DNA from: a virus
DNA length: 33,600 nucleotides
Strand: one strand, 5' to 3'
IMG/VR virus record: IMGVR_UViG_3300035162_000814
Location: 1-33,600 of that record
The notes below the pieces were generated by a model, which saw only the letters and a program-made list of their open reading frames with translations, did not search any database and had not been told where the DNA came from. Made by a program: the position numbers and the translations under genes. Positions 30,889 to 33,600 of the stretch are shown here, piece after piece (positions within the stretch are counted from its first letter, which is position 1; every line of letters begins with the position of its first letter).

Positions 30889-31060
30889 TAGGTGTCATGA
30901 ACTATCGTGTGGTGGGTAGACGCGGTATGTGACGCAATGTGACGTTGTGTAGGTCTGTAAGTGACTGATATTACACCAATGTTCCAAAGTTCAAATGTTC
31001 CAAAAGGATATGTCTAGGTTTGTGGGAGGTGTTTTAGCGCGAAGCCCCCCTCTTACCCTC

Positions 31061-31095
31061 TTCAATAATAGAAAGATATATATACTTAAAAACTT
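31061..31095. other. AT-rich stretch beside the GGAACA repeats
   Basis: Almost continuous A/T including AAAGATATATATACTTAAAA, flanked on the left by a GC-rich run and on the right by the direct repeats. Typical look of a DNA-unwinding element. Confidence 0.5.
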
Positions 31096-31196
31096 GGAAC
31101 AAATGGAACAATGGAACAATTTCAACAACTTAACCCTGTTTTTTTTGGAACAATGATGGAACAATGGGAACAATGGAACAATTTCAATGACTTAGC
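31096..31196. repeat. Clustered GGAACAATG direct repeats
   Basis: Three copies of GGAACA at 31096, 31105 and 31113, and four at 31147, 31158, 31167 and 31175. Each cluster ends in GGAACAATTTCAA followed by YRACTTA, so the two clusters are a duplicated unit. Spacing is 8 to 11 bases. Inverted copies (TGTTCCAA) occur near 30980 and 30996. Confidence 0.8.
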
Positions 31197-31207
31197 ATTT
31201 GCGTGAG

Positions 31208-31236
31208 GCGCAACGCTGTTGGGATACTGGTATCGG
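31208..31236. repeat. GATACTGGTATC dyad, copy with GGCG prefix
   Basis: GGCGCAACGC, then GGGATACTGGTATCGG. Arms GATAC and GTATC around TG. Repeat A copy 9 follows five bases later. Confidence 0.65.
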
Positions 31237-31240
31237 ATTG

Positions 31241-31258
31241 TTTAGGGAAATCCCTAAA
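31241..31258. repeat. Dyad repeat A, copy 9 (reversed centre)
   Basis: TTTAGGGAAATCCCTAAA, just after a GATACTGGTATC dyad. Confidence 0.9.
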
Positions 31259-31307
31259 TGTAGTGGGGAGTGCGCTAACCCGTTTGGAACATGACAAAAC
31301 ATGCTAG

Positions 31308-31336
31308 GGCGTGGCGCTACTTGAATACTGGTATCA
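31308..31336. repeat. GATACTGGTATC-like dyad, second copy
   Basis: GGGCGTGGCGCT, then TGAATACTGGTATCAT. Repeat A copy 10 follows at 31342, about the same distance as in the first copy, so dyad and repeat A form a repeated pair. Confidence 0.65.
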
Positions 31337-31341
31337 TGCCA

Positions 31342-31359
31342 TTTAGGGAAATCCCTAAA
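31342..31359. repeat. Dyad repeat A, copy 10 (reversed centre)
   Basis: TTTAGGGAAATCCCTAAA, lying two bases from the U-tract of the terminator at 31361-31385. Confidence 0.9.
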
Positions 31360-31360
31360 T

Positions 31361-31385
31361 AAAAAAAGACCCGCCGAAGCGGGCC
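31361..31385 (-). terminator. Intrinsic terminator, leftward
   Basis: On the minus strand GGCCCGC, TTCG, GCGGGTC and seven U residues: a compact stem with a stable UUCG loop. It lies about 100 bases behind another terminator, with no gene between. Confidence 0.9.
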
Positions 31386-31452
31386 TAGTGGGGCATTCTG
31401 GTATGAGCCGGTGCCAATGTACCACGTACTGTGCCAATACGCAACAGGCAGG

Positions 31453-31482
31453 GCGTACCGCAGCTGGAATACTGGTATCATA
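31453..31482. repeat. GATACTGGTATC-like dyad, third copy
   Basis: GGGCGTACCGCAGCTGGAAT, then ACTGGTATCAT. It shares the GGCG-rich prefix with the copies at 31208 and 31308. A degenerate copy (GGCATTCTGGTATGA) sits near 31391. Confidence 0.6.
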
Positions 31483-31488
31483 GGACAT

Positions 31489-31518
31489 AAAAAAATGGGG
31501 GAACCTTTCGGCTCCCCC
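31489..31518 (-). terminator. Intrinsic terminator behind the 82-residue gene
   Basis: On the minus strand GGGGGAGCC, GAAA, GGTTCCCCC, then A and seven U residues. Nine pairs including one G-U and a GAAA loop. It starts eight bases after the stop at 31526. Confidence 0.92.
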
Positions 31519-31525
31519 TAAGATG

Positions 31526-31774
31526 TTAGTCTTCCATAGCTGATAGTGGTAAATCCACTCCGTCCAGAACAAACTTGAGGTCTGCAATTTGTTCGTCTTG
31601 TGCTTCAATAGTAGCGCTCAATTCTTTAATCACTCTATCACGATCTTGTATCGCGTTGATGATTACGTTGATGTCATCCGGTGTTATATTAGCGTCTTTT
31701 AATTTGCCTGCGCGCGCCTTGTTTCCGATGTATGCAAGTAATCCCAAGTGTCTATCATCAATAAAGTTTGGCAT
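31526..31774 (-). CDS. Small hypothetical coiled-coil protein
   Basis: An 82-residue protein with GGAGGGAAT before the ATG at 31774. The C-terminal half is a helical, acidic coiled coil (VIKELSATIEAQDEQIADLKFVL), the first half has LGLLAYIGNKARAGKL. No family recognised. It forms a two-gene unit with the upstream 180-residue gene, and a strong terminator follows. Confidence 0.75.
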   Translation of the reverse strand: MPNFIDDRHLGLLAYIGNKARAGKLKDANITPDDINVIINAIQDRDRVIKELSATIEAQDEQIADLKFVLDGVDLPLSAMED

Positions 31775-31794
31775 GTTATTCCCTCCGGTTGGTT

Positions 31795-31818
31795 GGGGCA
31801 GACGTGATTGCCTGCCCC
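31795..31818 (-). other. Hairpin between the two genes of the right-hand minus unit
   Basis: On the minus strand GGGGCAGGC and GTCTGCCCC pair around AATCAC with one G-U. No U-tract. Both this hairpin and the terminator at 31489 follow the stop codon through CATCTTAGGGG, so the 3' ends look duplicated. Confidence 0.7.
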
Positions 31819-31825
31819 TAAGATG

Positions 31826-32368
31826 TTAGCGTTTGATTTGAAGTGTATCGAATACTGATAACACCGCCTTGCGTGTCGGCGTGTAATCTTTACCGAGTGC
31901 GTCTTTATTTTTCTCAACCCAATTCTTTACGTTGGTTATGAGTTGATCGCGCATCTCAATAGTCGTTTTATCAGCAGGCTTATCTTTAACCTTTGCCGCA
32001 CCGTTCTCGACCGCCTCAATCTTGCCAAGATTACCATCGGTCTTTTCAAACAAGGTAGGCTCTTGCCGCATCATTAGTTGATCTTTCAACCCTGCTATTT
32101 CAGAACCACATGCCGCACTATCGTGCGCACGACCTTTTGCCTTCAATACCTTTTCAAACAAGGTAACTAATTCGGCGCGGCTTTCTTTAGTCGCTGTTGA
32201 TTTGCCAGATGCAAGATTGTTCTTGGTAGGCGCGACAGCATCGGTCCAACGCATGTGCTGGGTTGCTACATCAAGATGCGTGGCAAACTTGGCTTCACCG
32301 CCTAACTTAGCATTCCATGCGTCCTTGATTGATTTTAGGGCGATCGCGTTATTGAGAATATTTGACAT
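31826..32368 (-). CDS. Hypothetical protein, 180 residues
   Basis: Start ATG at 32368 has GGAG seven to eight bases upstream; an upstream extension to 32416 has no binding site. The protein is Lys/Ala-rich and helical, with a central segment ESRAELVTLFEKVLKAKGRA and SEIAGLKDQLMMRQEP, a Lys-rich linker and a C-terminal helical domain. One Cys only. No motif recognised. It is transcribed away from the terminase genes and may be an early or regulatory protein. Confidence 0.7.
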   Translation of the reverse strand: MSNILNNAIALKSIKDAWNAKLGGEAKFATHLDVATQHMRWTDAVAPTKNNLASGKSTATKESRAELVTLFEKVLKAKGRAHDSAACGSEIAGLKDQLMMRQEPTLFEKTDGNLGKIEAVENGAAKVKDKPADKTTIEMRDQLITNVKNWVEKNKDALGKDYTPTRKAVLSVFDTLQIKR

Positions 32369-32467
32369 TGTTTTAGTCTCCGTTAATTCGGCTTGACATT
32401 GTGCCTTCCGATACAATCTTTATGCCATGTTATAACGTGTTACACAATAGATAGAACCGCACCGCTT

Positions 32468-32503
32468 GGCATTATATGGCATTGGATCGCATTACATACC
32501 ATT
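32468..32503. repeat. Helically phased CATT array
   Basis: GGCATT at 32468, GGCATT at 32478, CGCATT at 32488 and ACCATT at 32498: four units spaced exactly ten bases, directly before repeat A copy 11. Confidence 0.55.
32471..32476 (-). promoter_or_regulatory. Possible -10 for the 180-residue gene
   Basis: TATAAT on the minus strand, about 100 bases before the ATG at 32368. No -35 match; the CATT array occupies that place and repeat A copy 11 lies just upstream, a layout that fits an activator-dependent or repressed promoter. Confidence 0.35.
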
Positions 32504-32519
32504 TAGGGAAAGCCCTAAA
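32502..32519. repeat. Dyad repeat A, copy 11
   Basis: TTTAGGGAAAGCCCTAAA: arms intact, one change in the centre. The only copy on the terminase side. Confidence 0.85.
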
Positions 32520-32652
32520 TCAAGCATACGTTAGGCATACCCTACCCCCACCCCCCGCGCTGTCATGTGGGACTCCATGTTAGTCTAGTAATACTAATAC
32601 GCCCAAATAAATTGGTATTTTTTGAAAACCCCCCACCCCTTTTTAGAAACCC

Positions 32653-32681
32653 TTGTCAAAAAATTTTTTATAACCTATTAT
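32653..32681 (+). promoter_or_regulatory. Sigma70-like promoter of the terminase genes
   Basis: TTGTCA (32653-32658) and TATTAT (32676-32681) with a 17-base spacer; each differs from consensus at one position. Start of transcription would be near 32688, about 25 bases before the ATG at 32713. Confidence 0.7.
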
Positions 32682-32712
32682 TACGTTATCGGTTACCAAC
32701 CTGCGACGTATT

Positions 32713-33309
32713 ATGACAATGATTGCCACCCCAGAACTAGGGATTCCCTTGGAGGATGAGGTCAATAAAATGCCTCTACCAGAACGTGCATCCGCGTTGG
32801 GCAAAACTGTTGACGAATTAGAAAAGTACGGTGTGGACCTTGAACCTGATGACCAAGACAAGGAAGTTGCCTCTACTTTAGCCACTGCATATGCTAGTGC
32901 ACCAGACAAAACCTCTAATAAAGTAACACATAAGCGTGCCGCAGTTCTAACACCACCGTCCATACGGTTAACAAACGACATACTTACTGAGTTTAATCAT
33001 TCTGTAGTAGAATCTTCTAAGCAACTACGTAATTTGGTTACCAACAAGCTCGTAATTGAGTCCGAAAACCCCGATCCTCGTGTACGTATGCGTGCGCTAG
33101 AGCTTCTGGGTAAGATTTCAGACGTAGGGCTGTTTACAGAGAAGTCCGAGGTGACGATAACGCACCAAACAACCGACGATATCAAAGAAAAACTCCGTGG
33201 GAAGCTCGCAAAACTGGTAAATCCACCTGTTGTAGTAGAAGATGCCGTGGTTGTACCCGACGAAACCCCAGATATTGCCGAAGAATTTGGGTTTGACGAT
33301 GGCGACTGA
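32713..33309 (+). CDS. Terminase small subunit (putative)
   Basis: A 198-residue protein directly before the large terminase gene. The central helical domain (LTEFNHSVVESSKQLRNLVTNKL, then ESENPDPRVRMRALELLGKISDVGLFTEKSEVTITHQ) matches a pattern I recognise in phage small terminase subunits. The C-terminus is Val/Glu/Asp-rich. The ATG at 32713 has no Shine-Dalgarno; an in-frame ATG at 32770 has GAGGT seven bases upstream and is a real alternative. The 3' end overlaps the large-subunit gene by 11 bases. It should recognise DNA for packaging. Confidence 0.75.
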   Translation: MTMIATPELGIPLEDEVNKMPLPERASALGKTVDELEKYGVDLEPDDQDKEVASTLATAYASAPDKTSNKVTHKRAAVLTPPSIRLTNDILTEFNHSVVESSKQLRNLVTNKLVIESENPDPRVRMRALELLGKISDVGLFTEKSEVTITHQTTDDIKEKLRGKLAKLVNPPVVVEDAVVVPDETPDIAEEFGFDDGD

Positions 33310-33600
33310 TGGTCTGGACTTCAACGAGGCCGATATTGAGGTTATGCTGGCTAATCTGGACTCGTTCAGCACCGAAGAAGTGGCTGAAATCGACCGTATG
33401 GTGGACGAACTACAGACAAGAAACACTAATAAAGCCGCGTATGACGATCTGATTGAGTTCTGCAAGATAATGATGCCTGAGTTTATCGTGGGTAAACACC
33501 ACCGCATACTGGGTGACATGTTAATGGGTATTGAGCGTGGCGACAAAGACCGTGTTTGCGTGAATATCCCCCCGCGTCATGGCAAGTCACAGCTAGTCTC
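33299..33600 (+). CDS. Terminase large subunit, 3'-truncated by window edge
   Basis: ATG at 33299 overlaps the small-subunit stop. The frame is open to the end of the window (about 100 residues). After an acidic helical N-terminus and the segment LIEFCKIMMPEFIVGKHHRILGDML comes VNIPPRHGKSQLV, where PPRHGKS (residues 91-97) is the Walker A motif of phage packaging ATPases. Only the N-terminal part is present; the nuclease domain lies beyond the window. Confidence 0.9.
   Translation, partial: MATDGLDFNEADIEVMLANLDSFSTEEVAEIDRMVDELQTRNTNKAAYDDLIEFCKIMMPEFIVGKHHRILGDMLMGIERGDKDRVCVNIPPRHGKSQLV

Larger units (their letters stand above)
30573..31525. other. Non-coding control region, candidate replication origin
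   Basis: About 950 bases without a convincing gene. From low to high coordinate it holds a leader hairpin, repeat A copy 8, further leader hairpins, a sigma70-like leftward promoter, a GC-rich plus AT-rich stretch, two clusters of GGAACAATG repeats, GATACTGGTATC dyads, repeat A copies 9 and 10, and two minus-strand terminators. Confidence 0.7.
32369..32712. other. Divergent control region upstream of the terminase genes
   Basis: 344 bases without a gene. It holds a GTTATAAC palindrome near 32430, a TATAAT on the minus strand, a ten-base-spaced CATT array, repeat A copy 11, C-rich runs, and the plus-strand promoter at 32653-32681. Confidence 0.7.

Noticed and set aside
30991-31173. Minus-strand frame of 60 codons in the control region
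   Set aside because: It is made of the reverse complement of the GGAACAATG repeats and AT-rich DNA, has no ribosome-binding site and no protein-like pattern.
31192-31608. Minus-strand frame of 138 codons
   Set aside because: It runs through two strong terminators and several dyads and overlaps the well-supported gene at 31526-31774.
32393-32421. Plus-strand TTGACA at 32393 as a promoter
   Set aside because: No -10 at a suitable distance; TACAAT is only 13 bases away.
1-33600. tRNA or rRNA genes
   Set aside because: No cloverleaf or rRNA-like sequence was found on either strand by reading.

Overview
The window reads as part of the genome of a tailed double-stranded DNA bacteriophage, most likely an uncultured marine phage with podovirus-type (T7-like) internal virion proteins. 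The assignment rests on terminase genes at the right edge, a run of very large Ala/Gln/Gly-rich virion proteins at the left edge, and a compact replication and regulation block between them. The host and marine origin are inferences from protein style only. No RNA polymerase, integrase, lysin, tRNA or CRISPR array is visible.

Layout. (1) Bases 1-12381, plus strand: five late virion genes. The first is cut by the left edge and is built from tandem repeats. The last encodes a 2213-residue polyvalent protein with an HExxH metalloprotease motif. (2) Bases 12380-12425: a terminator that stops the converging leftward transcript. (3) Bases 12478-30572, minus strand: a long, tightly packed operon with many ATGA or TAATG stop/start overlaps. 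Read in the direction of transcription it holds a zinc-ribbon protein, small proteins, a 306-residue protein, a 30-residue membrane microprotein, a MoxR-type AAA+ ATPase, a small basic protein, a zincin/VWA protein, several accessory proteins, a VRR-NUC nuclease, small regulators, family A DNA polymerase, a GIY-YIG protein, a Cas4-like nuclease, an SNF2-type helicase, a single-strand DNA-binding protein and a primase-helicase. (4) Bases 30573-31525: a 950-base non-coding segment with a consensus sigma70-like promoter, GGAACAATG direct repeats beside an AT-rich stretch, and dyad repeats. This segment is my candidate origin and control region. (5) Bases 31526-32368: two minus-strand genes with strong terminators behind them. 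(6) Bases 32369-32712: divergent control region. (7) From 32713, plus strand: terminase small subunit and the start of the large subunit.

How it works together. Primase-helicase, SSB, PolA, SNF2 helicase and three nucleases of different folds form a replication and recombination module. The MoxR/VWA group looks like an ATPase-driven remodelling or metal-insertion type machine whose target is unknown. The most striking non-gene feature is an 18-base dyad, TTTAGGGATTTCCCTAAA, found 11 times. All copies lie between 18.5 and 32.5 kb in gaps between genes or touching stop codons (one lies inside a predicted small gene). Three copies carry a second hairpin at a fixed distance, and these composites separate the genes of the MoxR group. 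The pattern resembles stoperator-type regulatory sites or conserved RNA hairpins, but nothing in the sequence alone decides between them.
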